Assembly (NCBI GenBank): GCA_020444205.1
Contig: JAHLLJ010000002.1
Location: 25,860-89,859 of the forward strand
Source: Deltaproteobacteria bacterium
GTDB lineage: Bacteria; Desulfobacterota; Desulfarculia; Desulfarculales; Desulfarculaceae
Length of the DNA: 64,000 nucleotides
Reading direction: 5' to 3'
The translations under genes were made by a program, and so were the position numbers. Position 1 is the first letter of the stretch. The number at the start of each line of letters is the position of its first letter. Below are positions 29,659 through 39,097 of this stretch, in pieces. Below the pieces are notes generated by a model that did no database searches, was not told the DNA's origin, and was given only the letters and a program-made list of their open reading frames with translations.

Positions 29659-30890
29659 AACCGGTGCAGGTGGTCGGCCTGGGCCTGGGCCTCCAGGACG
29701 TCACTCCCGCCATGGCCGCGGTCATCGACCAGGCCGAGATCCTGGCCGGGGGCAGACGTCTGCTGGATTGGTTCCCCAACCACCAGGCGCCACGCTTGGT
29801 GTTGGAAACCGGGCTCCACTCCTGGCTGGAAAAAGTCGCCGAGGCGGCCAAGGAAATGCGGGTGGTGGTGCTGGCCTCGGGCGATCCCGGCTTCTTCGGG
29901 GTGGCCGGAGCCCTGCGGCGCCGCTTGGGTTCGGACTTGGTAAGAGTCATGCCCAACGTGAGCGCCATGCAGGCAGCCTGCGCCCGCTTAAACCTGTCGT
30001 GGGATCATGCCGCCCATGTTTCCTTGCATGCCGGCGGCGATGACTTGTCAACCTTGTGGCGCGCCATGAGCAGCGCGGACCTGGTGAGCGTGTACACCCG
30101 GCCCGGCCTCGGACCAAAAGAGTTGGCCGTGGCTCTGCATGAACGGGGCATTAACAACTGGCACATGCACATCCTGCAAGCCCTGGGATCTCAGCACGAG
30201 CTTGTCGACAGCTTTTCGCCGTCCGAGGCCATGGGCCGGGATTTTTCCGCATTGAGCGTAGTGCTTTTACAAAGGACCGGCCTTGCTTCGCCATTGAGCA
30301 TGGGCATGCCGGAGGATGACTACCTTCATGAGGGTGGCCTTATCACCAAGGCGGAAGTGCGGTCGGTTGCCTTGGCCAAGCTGGCATTAGGCCCCGGCAT
30401 GACCTTGTGGGACATCGGAGCGGGCAGCGGTTCTCTGGGCCTTGAAGCGGGCTTGTTAATGCCCGGCGGCAGGGTGGTGGCCCTGGAGAGGAAGCCGGAG
30501 CGGATAGCCGTGATCAGGGCTAATCGTGCCAAGTTCGAGATGGGCATGCTGGAGATCGTGCAGGGTGAGGCGCCTGCGGCCCTTTCGGATATGCCTGATC
30601 CCCACCGAGTGTTTGTTGGCGGAGGCGGTAAGGACCTGGTGCCTATCGTACGGGCCTGTGCCCAACGCCTTCATCCCAACGGGGTGATGGTGGTCAACGC
30701 GGTGCTGCTGCAAAGCCTAGAAACAGCGCGCCGGGCCATGCGGGAAGCTGGATTGATAATAGACGAAACCTTGCTGCAGATCAGCCGGGGCCGGAGCGTG
30801 GCCGGGCAAACCATGATGAAGGCCCTGAATCCCGTGTGGCTGCTCAGGGGCCGCAAGCCCAAAGGAGCAAATCAGCATGACCAAGCATGA
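29655..30890 (+). CDS. cbiET: CbiE-CbiT fusion (precorrin-6Y C5,15-methyltransferase, decarboxylating)
   Basis: N-terminal tetrapyrrole methylase domain (VVLASGDPGFFGVAGAL) plus C-terminal SAM-MTase domain LWDIGAGSGSLGLEAGLLMPGGRVVALERK. Confidence 0.92.
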   Translation: MKPVQVVGLGLGLQDVTPAMAAVIDQAEILAGGRRLLDWFPNHQAPRLVLETGLHSWLEKVAEAAKEMRVVVLASGDPGFFGVAGALRRRLGSDLVRVMPNVSAMQAACARLNLSWDHAAHVSLHAGGDDLSTLWRAMSSADLVSVYTRPGLGPKELAVALHERGINNWHMHILQALGSQHELVDSFSPSEAMGRDFSALSVVLLQRTGLASPLSMGMPEDDYLHEGGLITKAEVRSVALAKLALGPGMTLWDIGAGSGSLGLEAGLLMPGGRVVALERKPERIAVIRANRAKFEMGMLEIVQGEAPAALSDMPDPHRVFVGGGGKDLVPIVRACAQRLHPNGVMVVNAVLLQSLETARRAMREAGLIIDETLLQISRGRSVAGQTMMKALNPVWLLRGRKPKGANQHDQA

Positions 30891-31683
30891 CGCTAATCCG
30901 GTGATCTTCGTGGGAGCAGGGCCGGGCGATCCCAAACTGGTCACCGTGGCCGGCAAAGAGGCTTTAGAGCAGGCGGACCTGGTGGTTTACGCGGGGTCCC
31001 TAGTAAGTGAGGAGATGCTGGGCTGGTGCCGTAATGACTGTCAAACGGTGAGTAGCGCGGGCCTGAACCTGGAGGAGATCATCGCCGCCATGGCCCAAGC
31101 CCATGGTCAGGGGCAAAAGGTGGTGCGTTTACAAACCGGCGATATCAGCCTCTACGGCGCGCTGCCTGAGCAGTTGGCCGCCTTGGAGCAGCGCGGGATC
31201 ACATATCTCATTCTCCCGGGAGTAAGCGCTGCCTTTGCCGCGGCCGCTGCCTTGGGCCTCAGCTACACCCTGCCCGAGGTTTGCCAGAGCCTCATCTTCA
31301 CCCGGGCTGGAGGCCGCACACCCATGCGTCGGGAGGAAGAATTGGCTTCCATGGCCGCGCATGGTTGCAGCTTGGCCATTTATCTCTCCGCTGCCCTTAG
31401 CCAAGAGGTGGCCGACACCCTGGCCAAAGCCTACGGCCCGGAGTCTCCCATCGTGGTGGTGCAGCGGGCAACCTGGCCGGACCAAAAGGTTCTTTGGACT
31501 ACCGCGGCTAGTTTGGCCGAGGATCTGCGCCGCGATGGAATCGGCCGGCAAGCCTTGATTTTGACCGGCCCGGCAGTGGCTGAGCTGCGCCAAGGATACG
31601 GCGGTGGGGCGAAATCCAAACTGTATGACAAGACCTACAGCCATGGCTGGCGCGGTGGACAAGAAGGGGAGCCTGGCGCTTGA
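30877..31683 (+). CDS. cbiF: cobalt-precorrin-4 C11-methyltransferase
   Basis: VIFVGAGPGDPKLVTVAGKEALEQADLVVYAGSLVS, RLQTGDISLYGALPEQ. Confidence 0.93.
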   Translation: MTKHDANPVIFVGAGPGDPKLVTVAGKEALEQADLVVYAGSLVSEEMLGWCRNDCQTVSSAGLNLEEIIAAMAQAHGQGQKVVRLQTGDISLYGALPEQLAALEQRGITYLILPGVSAAFAAAAALGLSYTLPEVCQSLIFTRAGGRTPMRREEELASMAAHGCSLAIYLSAALSQEVADTLAKAYGPESPIVVVQRATWPDQKVLWTTAASLAEDLRRDGIGRQALILTGPAVAELRQGYGGGAKSKLYDKTYSHGWRGGQEGEPGA

Positions 31684-32729
31684 TGCAAACCACAAGCAAA
31701 GTGGCGCTCTATGCCTTGGGCGCTCCGGGAGCCGGAATATGCCGCCGTTTGGCGGCGGGCATGGCCTCGGCCGAGGTGTTTTTGCCTCAGCGCCATGCCA
31801 GACCGGAAAATGGCGAGCGCCCTTTTAGATCCCTACACGCCGTGTTGGTCGATAATTTTTCCCGCTACCAAGGTCATGTTTTGGTCTGCGCGGCGGGCAT
31901 GGTGGTTCGTTGCTTGGTTCCGCTGTTACGGGGCAAGGCCCAGGACCCGGCAGTGGTGGTGGTGGATCAAAAAGGGCAATACGCGGTGAGTCTGCTTTCC
32001 GGGCATTTGGGTGGAGCCAATGAGCTGGCTCAGCGCACCGCCCTTATCCTGGGCGGCGAGGCGGTGATAACCACGGCCACGGACAACCTGGGCCTGCCCA
32101 GCCTGGAGATGGAGGCGCGGCGCCTGGGGATGGGAGTGGAGAATCTTTCAGCCCTGGCCGGGGTAAGCGGGGCCTTGGTTGACGGCCGCAAGGTGCCGGT
32201 ATGCGACCCAGAGGGTTGGCTGGATCCGGTGACCAACGAGCATGGCGAGCTTTTCACGCCGGTGGACACGGATCAGGCCAATACCCTACTTGAGCAGCCA
32301 GTGGTCTGGGTGGGTTGGCGAAAGCTACGGCCCCCTCGGTCGTGGTTGGTGTTGCGCCCGCGCTGCCTGGTCCTGGGCATGGGCTGCAACCGGAACACCG
32401 GAGTGGACGAATTGATGGGCCTGGCTTCCGACGCCTTGGACAGGGCAGGTGCCGCGCGAGGAAGCTTGAAAAGCCTGGCAAGTGCCGAGGCCAAACGCCA
32501 CGAGCCTGGATTGCTTGAGTTGGCGCAACGCCTGGATGTGGAGCCGGTTTTCTTTACCCATGAGCAGCTGGCAGAGGTGGAGGTGCCCAATCCATCCAAG
32601 ACAGTCCTGCGCTGTTTGGGCACCTCCAGCGTGTGCGAGGCGGCGGCGCTGCTGGCCTCGCAAAACGGCAAACTAATTCTCCCTAAAATCAAGAGCGCAA
32701 ACGCAACGGCGGCGGTGGCATTGATATGA
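31680..32729 (+). CDS. cbiG: cobalt-precorrin 5A hydrolase
   Basis: AGMVVRCLVPLLRGKAQDPAVVVVDQKGQYAVSLLSGHLGGANELA, LVLGMGCNRNTG. Confidence 0.92.
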   Translation: MMQTTSKVALYALGAPGAGICRRLAAGMASAEVFLPQRHARPENGERPFRSLHAVLVDNFSRYQGHVLVCAAGMVVRCLVPLLRGKAQDPAVVVVDQKGQYAVSLLSGHLGGANELAQRTALILGGEAVITTATDNLGLPSLEMEARRLGMGVENLSALAGVSGALVDGRKVPVCDPEGWLDPVTNEHGELFTPVDTDQANTLLEQPVVWVGWRKLRPPRSWLVLRPRCLVLGMGCNRNTGVDELMGLASDALDRAGAARGSLKSLASAEAKRHEPGLLELAQRLDVEPVFFTHEQLAEVEVPNPSKTVLRCLGTSSVCEAAALLASQNGKLILPKIKSANATAAVALI

Positions 32730-33514
32730 GCGGCAAACTTTTCATCGTGGGGCTGGGCCCCGGCGGCCAGGAGCACATGACCTTGCGGGCCAGACAGGCC
32801 CTGCAAGAATCCGAGGTGGTGGTGGGCTATAAAACCTACCTGCGTCACATCCAGGAACTGGTCAAGGACAAGGAAGTCCTGGCCAGCGGCATGACCAAGG
32901 AAATGGATCGCGCCTGGACCGCCATTCAAGCAGCCAGGCAGGGTAGAGTAACCGCCCTGGTCTCCGGTGGCGACCCTGGCATCTACGCCATGGCTCCGGT
33001 GGTGTTTGAACTCCTGCATGACAAGGGCATAGTCCCCGGCCCGGACGGGCTTGCAGTGGAGGTTGTCCCCGGCGTACCAGCCGTGGCTGCGGCTGGAGCC
33101 TTCTTGGGCGCGCCCCTGTCCCACGACTTTGCCTGCATTAGCCTCAGCGATCGCCTTACCCCTTGGGAAGTGATCGAGAAACGCCTGCTGGCCGCTGCGG
33201 GAGCGGACTTTGTCATCGCTCTTTACAACCCCAAGAGCAAGGGGCGTGACTGGCAGCTAGGCCGGGCCCTGGAGATCATAGCCGGGCACCGCGCAGCGCA
33301 AACCCCGGTGGGAGTGGTGCGGGCGGCCATGCGCGCCGACCAGAGTGTGCGGTTATGCACCTTGGCCACCGCAGCCTCCGCGCCGGTGGACATGGCCACC
33401 ATCCTCATTATCGGCAACAGCAACAGCTTCACTTTCCAAGATGTCATGGTCACTCCCCGGGGATACCTGGCCAAGTATGGCTCCCCAGGGGGGGAGGAGG
33501 TCGGCGATGAGTAA
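32726..33514 (+). CDS. cbiH: precorrin-3B/cobalt-factor III C17-methyltransferase
   Basis: LFIVGLGPGGQEHMTLRARQALQESEVVVGYKTYL, VSGGDPGIYAMAPVV, LYNPKSKGR. Confidence 0.93.
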   Translation: MSGKLFIVGLGPGGQEHMTLRARQALQESEVVVGYKTYLRHIQELVKDKEVLASGMTKEMDRAWTAIQAARQGRVTALVSGGDPGIYAMAPVVFELLHDKGIVPGPDGLAVEVVPGVPAVAAAGAFLGAPLSHDFACISLSDRLTPWEVIEKRLLAAAGADFVIALYNPKSKGRDWQLGRALEIIAGHRAAQTPVGVVRAAMRADQSVRLCTLATAASAPVDMATILIIGNSNSFTFQDVMVTPRGYLAKYGSPGGEEVGDE

Positions 33515-34412
33515 AACAGCCATCGTCCTGGCGGCCTTTGGGGTCAGCCTGCCCGAGGCCCTGCCCGGCATCACTAACGTTGTCCAGAGGGTGCGCCAGT
33601 CTTTTGCTTGCCCGGTGGAGGTCTGCTTCACCTCCAATATCGTGCGCGGCATGTGGCAGAAGCGCTTGGCCGATCCGCAATGGGTAAAGGACAATCATCA
33701 CACTCCGGACTATGTGCGCCGCATCAAGGGCCCCCTGGCCACCATAGCCGCCCTTCAGGACAGCGGGCATAAAACCCAGATCATCCAACCCTTGCATGTG
33801 TACGCGGGCGAGGAGTACCACGACCTGCGCAACTTTGTGGCCGCTTTGGCCAGTATAGAGACCATCAAGCCCAAATGGCGTCCTTTCCAAAAAGTGATGC
33901 TGGGGAGGCCCGCCTTAGGTGAGCCCGGGGTAAAGCACCCCTATCTACATGACATCGAGCGGGCGGCACAGGCTCTGGACGGTGATGTGCAAGAGGCCCG
34001 CGAGATGGGCGCGGCCTTGGTTTACGTAGGCCACGGCAACCATGTTTTTTCCACCGGCGTTTATCACGAAATGCAAATGATGTTGCAACAACGGCACCCT
34101 GATGTGGCCATAGAGATCGGCGCGGTTGAAGGCATGTTCGGCGTGGACTACGTGGCCGGCCGCCTTAGCGACTGGGGGGTAATGCGGGTATTGCTCAAGC
34201 CCCTCATGCTGGTGGCGGGGGTGCATGCCCGTGATGATATGGCCGGTGGTGCAAAAGACTCTTGGCGCTCGGTACTGGCTCAAATGGGCTTTAGAGTCGA
34301 ATGCCGCTTACAAGGCTTGGGTGAGATCGACGCCTGGGCCGGCATCTATGTGCAAAACATCAATGAATGCGCCGCCGAGGCGGGCATAGAACTGGAATGC
34401 GAGGCGGCATAA
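33507..34412 (+). CDS. cbiK: sirohydrochlorin cobaltochelatase, CbiK type
   Basis: KTAIVLAAFGVSLPEA, QPLHVYAGEEYHDL, LVYVGHGNHVFSTGVYHEM; start set to ATG 33507. Confidence 0.9.
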   Translation: MSKTAIVLAAFGVSLPEALPGITNVVQRVRQSFACPVEVCFTSNIVRGMWQKRLADPQWVKDNHHTPDYVRRIKGPLATIAALQDSGHKTQIIQPLHVYAGEEYHDLRNFVAALASIETIKPKWRPFQKVMLGRPALGEPGVKHPYLHDIERAAQALDGDVQEAREMGAALVYVGHGNHVFSTGVYHEMQMMLQQRHPDVAIEIGAVEGMFGVDYVAGRLSDWGVMRVLLKPLMLVAGVHARDDMAGGAKDSWRSVLAQMGFRVECRLQGLGEIDAWAGIYVQNINECAAEAGIELECEAA

Positions 34413-34439
34413 CTTAGGGAAAAAATCAGGGCAAGCGCG

Positions 34440-34600
34440 CATCGGCGCTTGATCGGGAATCCCGTGAAAACCGGGAGCGGACCCGCCGCTGTAACCGGGG
34501 ACGAAAGCCGCGAAAATGCCACTGGCCTTTCAGGTCGGGAAGGCGCGGTGACTAGGATGATCCGGAAGCCAGAATACCGAACTGCCCTGACATCATCGGC
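34440..34600 (+). promoter_or_regulatory. cobalamin riboswitch (RS3); boundaries approximate
   Basis: cgggaatcccgtgaaaaccgggagcggacccgccgctgtaaccggggacgaaagccg...gccactgg...cgggaaggcgcgg...gaagccagaatacc. Confidence 0.92.
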
Positions 34601-34660
34601 GCATCCCGTGGAGTGGATGTGAGCCGGTAAAGAGTCTTAAGCGCGTAATGCGGGAAATCG

Positions 34661-34694
34661 CCGGACTCTCCCACGGGAGTCCGGTTAATTTTTG
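34661..34694 (+). terminator. intrinsic terminator following RS3 (attenuator)
   Basis: ccggactc-tcccacgg-gagtccgg-ttaattttt. Confidence 0.75.
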
Positions 34695-34705
34695 AGGACG
34701 CTTGC

Positions 34706-35554
34706 ATGAGCACGGCGGTAATCGAGATACGAGGCCTGACCAAGTCCTACGGCAAGACCAGGGCGCTGCAAGGGTTGGACCTGACAGTGGAGCGGGGCGA
34801 GATATTCGGTTTCCTGGGGCCAAACGGCGCAGGCAAGACCACTACTTGTCGTGTCTTGACCACCTTGACCAAGCCAACCCTGGGAAAGGCGTCGGTGTCC
34901 GGCTTCGACGTGGTGCGTCAGCCGGTGCAAGCCAAGAGTGGCATGGGCGTGGTGGCCCAGCACACCAATGTGGACGGTGAGCTGAGCGTCTACGCCAACC
35001 TGAGACTGCACGGCCTGTTGCACCACATGCCCTCGGCCCTCAGAGAAAAACGCATAGACGAGTTGCTCGAGTTTGTGGGCCTGACCGACCGCCAGGGCGA
35101 TTTGGTGCGCCGTCTTTCCGGCGGACTCAAACGACGGCTGATGATCGCCCGGGCCCTGCTGCATGAACCCAAGGTGTTGTTTTTGGACGAGCCCACCGTG
35201 GGCCTCGACGCCCAGACCCGCCGCCGCATTTGGGACCTTATTCGACGTAGTCATCAAGCGGGAGTCACCATTATGCTCACCACCCATTACATCGAAGAAG
35301 CCGAATCCCTCTGTCACCGGGTGGGCATCATTGACAACGGCAAGCTGATTGCCCTGGACACTCCGGCCAGCCTATTGGCCAGCACCGGCAGCCACGTGGT
35401 GGAGGAGGTGGACGGCAGCGGGCGATGTTGCTTTTTCGATAGCCGTGAAAAGGCTTCGGCGCATGCGGCACGCACCTCGGCCACGGTGATAATCCGCCGG
35501 GCCAACCTGGAGGACGTTTTTATTCGCCTCACCGGGCGGAGGGTTCGGCCGTGA
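34706..35554 (+). CDS. ABC-2 type transporter ATP-binding protein
   Basis: FLGPNGAGKTTTCRVLTTL Walker A, RLSGGLKRRLMIARALLHEPKVLFLDEPTVGLD. Confidence 0.92.
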   Translation: MSTAVIEIRGLTKSYGKTRALQGLDLTVERGEIFGFLGPNGAGKTTTCRVLTTLTKPTLGKASVSGFDVVRQPVQAKSGMGVVAQHTNVDGELSVYANLRLHGLLHHMPSALREKRIDELLEFVGLTDRQGDLVRRLSGGLKRRLMIARALLHEPKVLFLDEPTVGLDAQTRRRIWDLIRRSHQAGVTIMLTTHYIEEAESLCHRVGIIDNGKLIALDTPASLLASTGSHVVEEVDGSGRCCFFDSREKASAHAARTSATVIIRRANLEDVFIRLTGRRVRP

Positions 35555-36285
35555 GGGGGGTGTGGCCGATCTTTTACCGGGAGCTGTTGATTCTGCGCAG
35601 TCGCCTGTGGCGGCAGTTGGCTAATTACGCGGTCAGTCCCTTGCTCTACATCATCGCCTTCGGCTGGGGCATGGGTAGAGGGGTGACCATGGAAGGTGTC
35701 GAGTATCTGGCATACATGCTGCCGGGGCTCATGGCCCTGTCTTCCATGAGCCGCTCCTTCGGCATCTCTTCGGAGATAAACATTGCCCGTTTTTATTGGC
35801 ACACCTTTGAGGAGTTTCAGACTTCACCCATATCCCCAGCCGCTATCGCCTTGGGCGAGGTATTGGGCGGCATGGTGCGCGGTTTGCTCGGGGCGGTGGT
35901 GGTGGTCTGCTTGGCCCTGCTCAATGGGGTGAAGCTTCATTACGGCAGCGTGCTTTGGCTGGGCTTGCTCGTAAACTGTTTCATGTTCGCTTCGGCCGCG
36001 GTATGGGCGGCCATGGTGGTGCGTTCCCATGCTGATCAGTCCAATCTCACTGGGTTCATCATTACACCCATGTCCTTTTTGTGCGGCACCTTTTTCAGCT
36101 TGGACAAGCTGCCCGCATGGGCGGCGGCAGTCATCAACACCCTGCCGCTGACCCATGCCAGCCACTTCATACGAGCTTCGGCCCTGGGGCAAAGCCCGCC
36201 CTGGCTGTCCCTGGCGGTGATGGCTCTTTATGCGGCGGTATTTTTTGCCATGGCCGTGTGGCACGTGCGAAAGGCCAGCATCTGA
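35551..36285 (+). CDS. ABC-2 type transporter permease
   Basis: Hydrophobic ABC-2 membrane protein pattern; 4-bp overlap with ATPase gene. Confidence 0.85.
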   Translation: MRGVWPIFYRELLILRSRLWRQLANYAVSPLLYIIAFGWGMGRGVTMEGVEYLAYMLPGLMALSSMSRSFGISSEINIARFYWHTFEEFQTSPISPAAIALGEVLGGMVRGLLGAVVVVCLALLNGVKLHYGSVLWLGLLVNCFMFASAAVWAAMVVRSHADQSNLTGFIITPMSFLCGTFFSLDKLPAWAAAVINTLPLTHASHFIRASALGQSPPWLSLAVMALYAAVFFAMAVWHVRKASI

Positions 36286-38042
36286 TGGGCGCCGCGAGGA
36301 TCATTAAAAGGGCTTGGCTCTGCTTGTGCCTGCTGGTCCTGTTGGTTTCGGCCGGCCCATCCTTATCCGCCGGTTTGCCTGATGGCGACGCCGTGGAACT
36401 GGACTCCGAGATCATAAGTGAGCAAAAGGTGCGTACCGTGCAGGAGCTATTGAACCTGATACCAGGGGTCAAGGCTGGCAGCTCCTCAGTGAGCATCCGT
36501 GGAAACTCCTCGGTGGCCGTTTTCCTGGACGGCATGAGCCTGATCAACACCGCCAGCGCCCATCGTAGCGTGAAGTGGGACTTGGTGTCCCTGGAGGATA
36601 TCGCCAGCCTGAGGATCCTAAAAGGCGGCGGCGCGGTGGCCTATGGCGATAACTCCAGCGGTGGGGTGATTATCATAAAAACCAAAAGCGTTGACCGCAC
36701 CAAGGCCAACCTGTCTTTTGAAGCTGGAAACCAGAACTACTGGCGGGCGCGCGGCAACCTTACCCAAAAGACAGGTCCTTGGGGGCTAGCGCTTAACGGC
36801 GATTATTTCACCACCGACGGCTTTCGGGTGAACGGAGACAAGGAGCAGGGCAGGGCGGGAATCAAGCTCTCTTGGGCGCCGGAAGCCTGGATGCGTTGGG
36901 CCGGGCCGGATTCGGCGGCTCCAACCTTGGCCGCGGACTATGGCGAGACGCGCAGAGGCAGCCCTGGATTGCCAAAATACGCCACGCCTCACGCCCGCTC
37001 CCGGGACGAGGCCCTAGGCGTTTCACTCAACTTCAAGGCCTTGGGGTGGAAGAACGCCACCTCCTTCACCCATTTCCAAAACGACTATACCAACCCTGAC
37101 TCGGGCACCTATACCAAGTTGCGCAGCTGGAGCATAAAGGAGGACCTGCGCAAGGGCTTCAAGCTCCCCCTGCTGGGCCGGATCAGCACCGGCCTCATGC
37201 TCTCCCAGGCTCATGCCCAGGGCAACAAAGTGCAGGCGGTGGACGAGCAGAGCTACAGCCTCTTCGGCATTAAGAGCTACCGATTCAAGGCTGTGCCGGT
37301 GAGGTTGAACCTAGGCCTGCGGGCCAACCTGTATTCGGCTTTTGACACGGCGGTGAATCCCGAGGTAAAGGCCGTTTGGAAAAAGGGCATGCTCAGGCTG
37401 GAAGCGGGCTTTCAGATGACCAACAACACCCCCACCTTCCGTCAGCGTTTTTATGAAACCTCCAGCACCAAACCAAATCCCGGCTTGGGCATGGAGTACG
37501 GCACCAACTACAGCTTCGGGGCCAGTTTTAGACCGATTGATTGGTTTATGGTATCGGCAACCGTCTTTTACAACCAGATCAACGACCGCATCACCTACAT
37601 GCGCGGCAATGATGGAGTGGGTCAGTACCAGAACGTAGGTGAGACCCACCTCAGCGGGGTGGACGCCTTTATGTCCTTCACGCCTTTTGATTGGCTGGTG
37701 TTTCGGCCCTCATATACCTACCTGGAAGCCATCAACGACGACACCGGGCTGTGGCTGTCGGCCAAGCCGCGTCACAAGCTCAAGGCCAACCTGCAGCTGC
37801 GGCCCTGGCCGGGCCTGATGTTGGCTTGCCAAGGCACCTACAGTTCCATGGTCTACACCAACGCGGCCAACAGCACTACGGCGCCGTCCTATTTCACTTT
37901 GGACGCTTGGGGCGAGTACAGCCTGGGCCCGGCCCGCTGGTTCTTTCGCGTAGAGAACCTGATGGACGAGGACTACCTCTACGCCGACGGCTACCCCGCT
38001 CCGCCTCGCACCTGGTGGCTGGGCATGGGATGGGATTTCTAG
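36285..38042 (+). CDS. TonB-dependent outer-membrane receptor
   Basis: Signal peptide-like N-terminus, plug domain (VQELLNLIPGVKAGSSSVSIRGNSSVAVFLDGM), beta-barrel C-terminus ending WLGMGWDF; start set to ATG 36285. Confidence 0.88.
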   Translation: MGAARIIKRAWLCLCLLVLLVSAGPSLSAGLPDGDAVELDSEIISEQKVRTVQELLNLIPGVKAGSSSVSIRGNSSVAVFLDGMSLINTASAHRSVKWDLVSLEDIASLRILKGGGAVAYGDNSSGGVIIIKTKSVDRTKANLSFEAGNQNYWRARGNLTQKTGPWGLALNGDYFTTDGFRVNGDKEQGRAGIKLSWAPEAWMRWAGPDSAAPTLAADYGETRRGSPGLPKYATPHARSRDEALGVSLNFKALGWKNATSFTHFQNDYTNPDSGTYTKLRSWSIKEDLRKGFKLPLLGRISTGLMLSQAHAQGNKVQAVDEQSYSLFGIKSYRFKAVPVRLNLGLRANLYSAFDTAVNPEVKAVWKKGMLRLEAGFQMTNNTPTFRQRFYETSSTKPNPGLGMEYGTNYSFGASFRPIDWFMVSATVFYNQINDRITYMRGNDGVGQYQNVGETHLSGVDAFMSFTPFDWLVFRPSYTYLEAINDDTGLWLSAKPRHKLKANLQLRPWPGLMLACQGTYSSMVYTNAANSTTAPSYFTLDAWGEYSLGPARWFFRVENLMDEDYLYADGYPAPPRTWWLGMGWDF

Positions 38043-38044
38043 TC

Positions 38045-39097
38045 ATGAGGCGCCGTAGACCGCCGATTATAAGGCACTTGGTGCTGTGGCTGACCACCGC
38101 CTGCAATCTCAATTGCGCCTATTGCTACCGCGGTGACCCCAGCAAAGTTCTGGCCCTGGACCGGGACATGGTGCGCCGCGCCCTTAGCTTGGCCGCGGCG
38201 GGCGGCGGACCCTTGCACGTGCAGATGGCCGGTGGTGAGCCCACCCTGGTGCCGGAGCTCATGGAAACCGTGGCCCGCGAAGTGCACCGCCTGGAGGTCC
38301 CTACCACCCTGGCGGTGCAGACCAATGGCGTGGCTCTGGACCATGCCATGGCCCGTCTATTCAAACGCTGGAGTATAGGAGTTGGGGTCAGCTTGGACGG
38401 GCCGCCCGAAGTGCAGGAACGCCTGCGAGGCCGGGCGCCAGAGGTCTGGCAAGGCTTGGAAGAGCTTAACCGGGCCGAGGTGGACTTTGGCGTTACCGCC
38501 GTGGTCTGCGCAGAAAACCTAATTGAGTTGCCCCGCTTGGCCATGCTGCTGGGGCACTGGACTCACGCGCGGGGCCTGGGCCTGGACCTTCTGGTACGCA
38601 GGGGCCGCGCCATGCAGGGCGGACCCAGCATGGCCGAGCCCGAAGCCCTTATCCGAGCCATGCAGGAGCTGGCCGGCGCGGTGGCCTGGATCAGCAGTCA
38701 GCGGCGCAGGCCCCTGGTGTTGCGCGAGCAGAAACGATTGCAAAACTTATTGCACCCCTTTTGCCAAGCTGCCTTGGGAGCCTCCCTGGCGGTTCATCCT
38801 GATGGAAGTTTGTATCCCTGTGGCCAGACCATGGGCGACGAGGACTGCGAGATGGGCACTTTGGACCGGCCCGACTTCACCCGCGCCGCCGCCCTGGCCG
38901 CTTATCGCCTGGAGCAAGATGATTGCGCCAGCTGTCCCTTGGAGGCGCGTTGCCCTGGCGAGTGCCCCAGCCGCCTTAAGTACAACGGTCCTCAGGGGCG
39001 GGTCCTGGCCTGCGCTTTGCTGCAAGGATTGACCAGGGCGGCGGGCTCTCCTTGGCATCCCCCCCGCCTCAAGGAGTACAGACATGCCGCAGCTTGA
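38045..39097 (+). CDS. radical SAM protein with SPASM-like C-terminal Cys cluster
   Basis: LTTACNLNCAYCYRG CxxxCxxC motif, MAGGEPTLVPEL, C-terminal CGQTMGDEDCEMGTL...CASCPLEARCPGECPSR; start set to ATG 38045. Confidence 0.88.
   Translation: MRRRRPPIIRHLVLWLTTACNLNCAYCYRGDPSKVLALDRDMVRRALSLAAAGGGPLHVQMAGGEPTLVPELMETVAREVHRLEVPTTLAVQTNGVALDHAMARLFKRWSIGVGVSLDGPPEVQERLRGRAPEVWQGLEELNRAEVDFGVTAVVCAENLIELPRLAMLLGHWTHARGLGLDLLVRRGRAMQGGPSMAEPEALIRAMQELAGAVAWISSQRRRPLVLREQKRLQNLLHPFCQAALGASLAVHPDGSLYPCGQTMGDEDCEMGTLDRPDFTRAAALAAYRLEQDDCASCPLEARCPGECPSRLKYNGPQGRVLACALLQGLTRAAGSPWHPPRLKEYRHAAA

Noticed and set aside
37691-38044. N-terminal extension of the radical SAM ORF
   Set aside because: Overlaps the TonB receptor C-terminus in another frame and is Gln/Gly/Arg-rich; ATG at 38045 fits the operon layout.
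36285-39097. RiPP precursor peptide for the radical SAM/SPASM enzyme
   Set aside because: Genes are coupled with no room for a small ORF; no leader-core-like peptide seen nearby.
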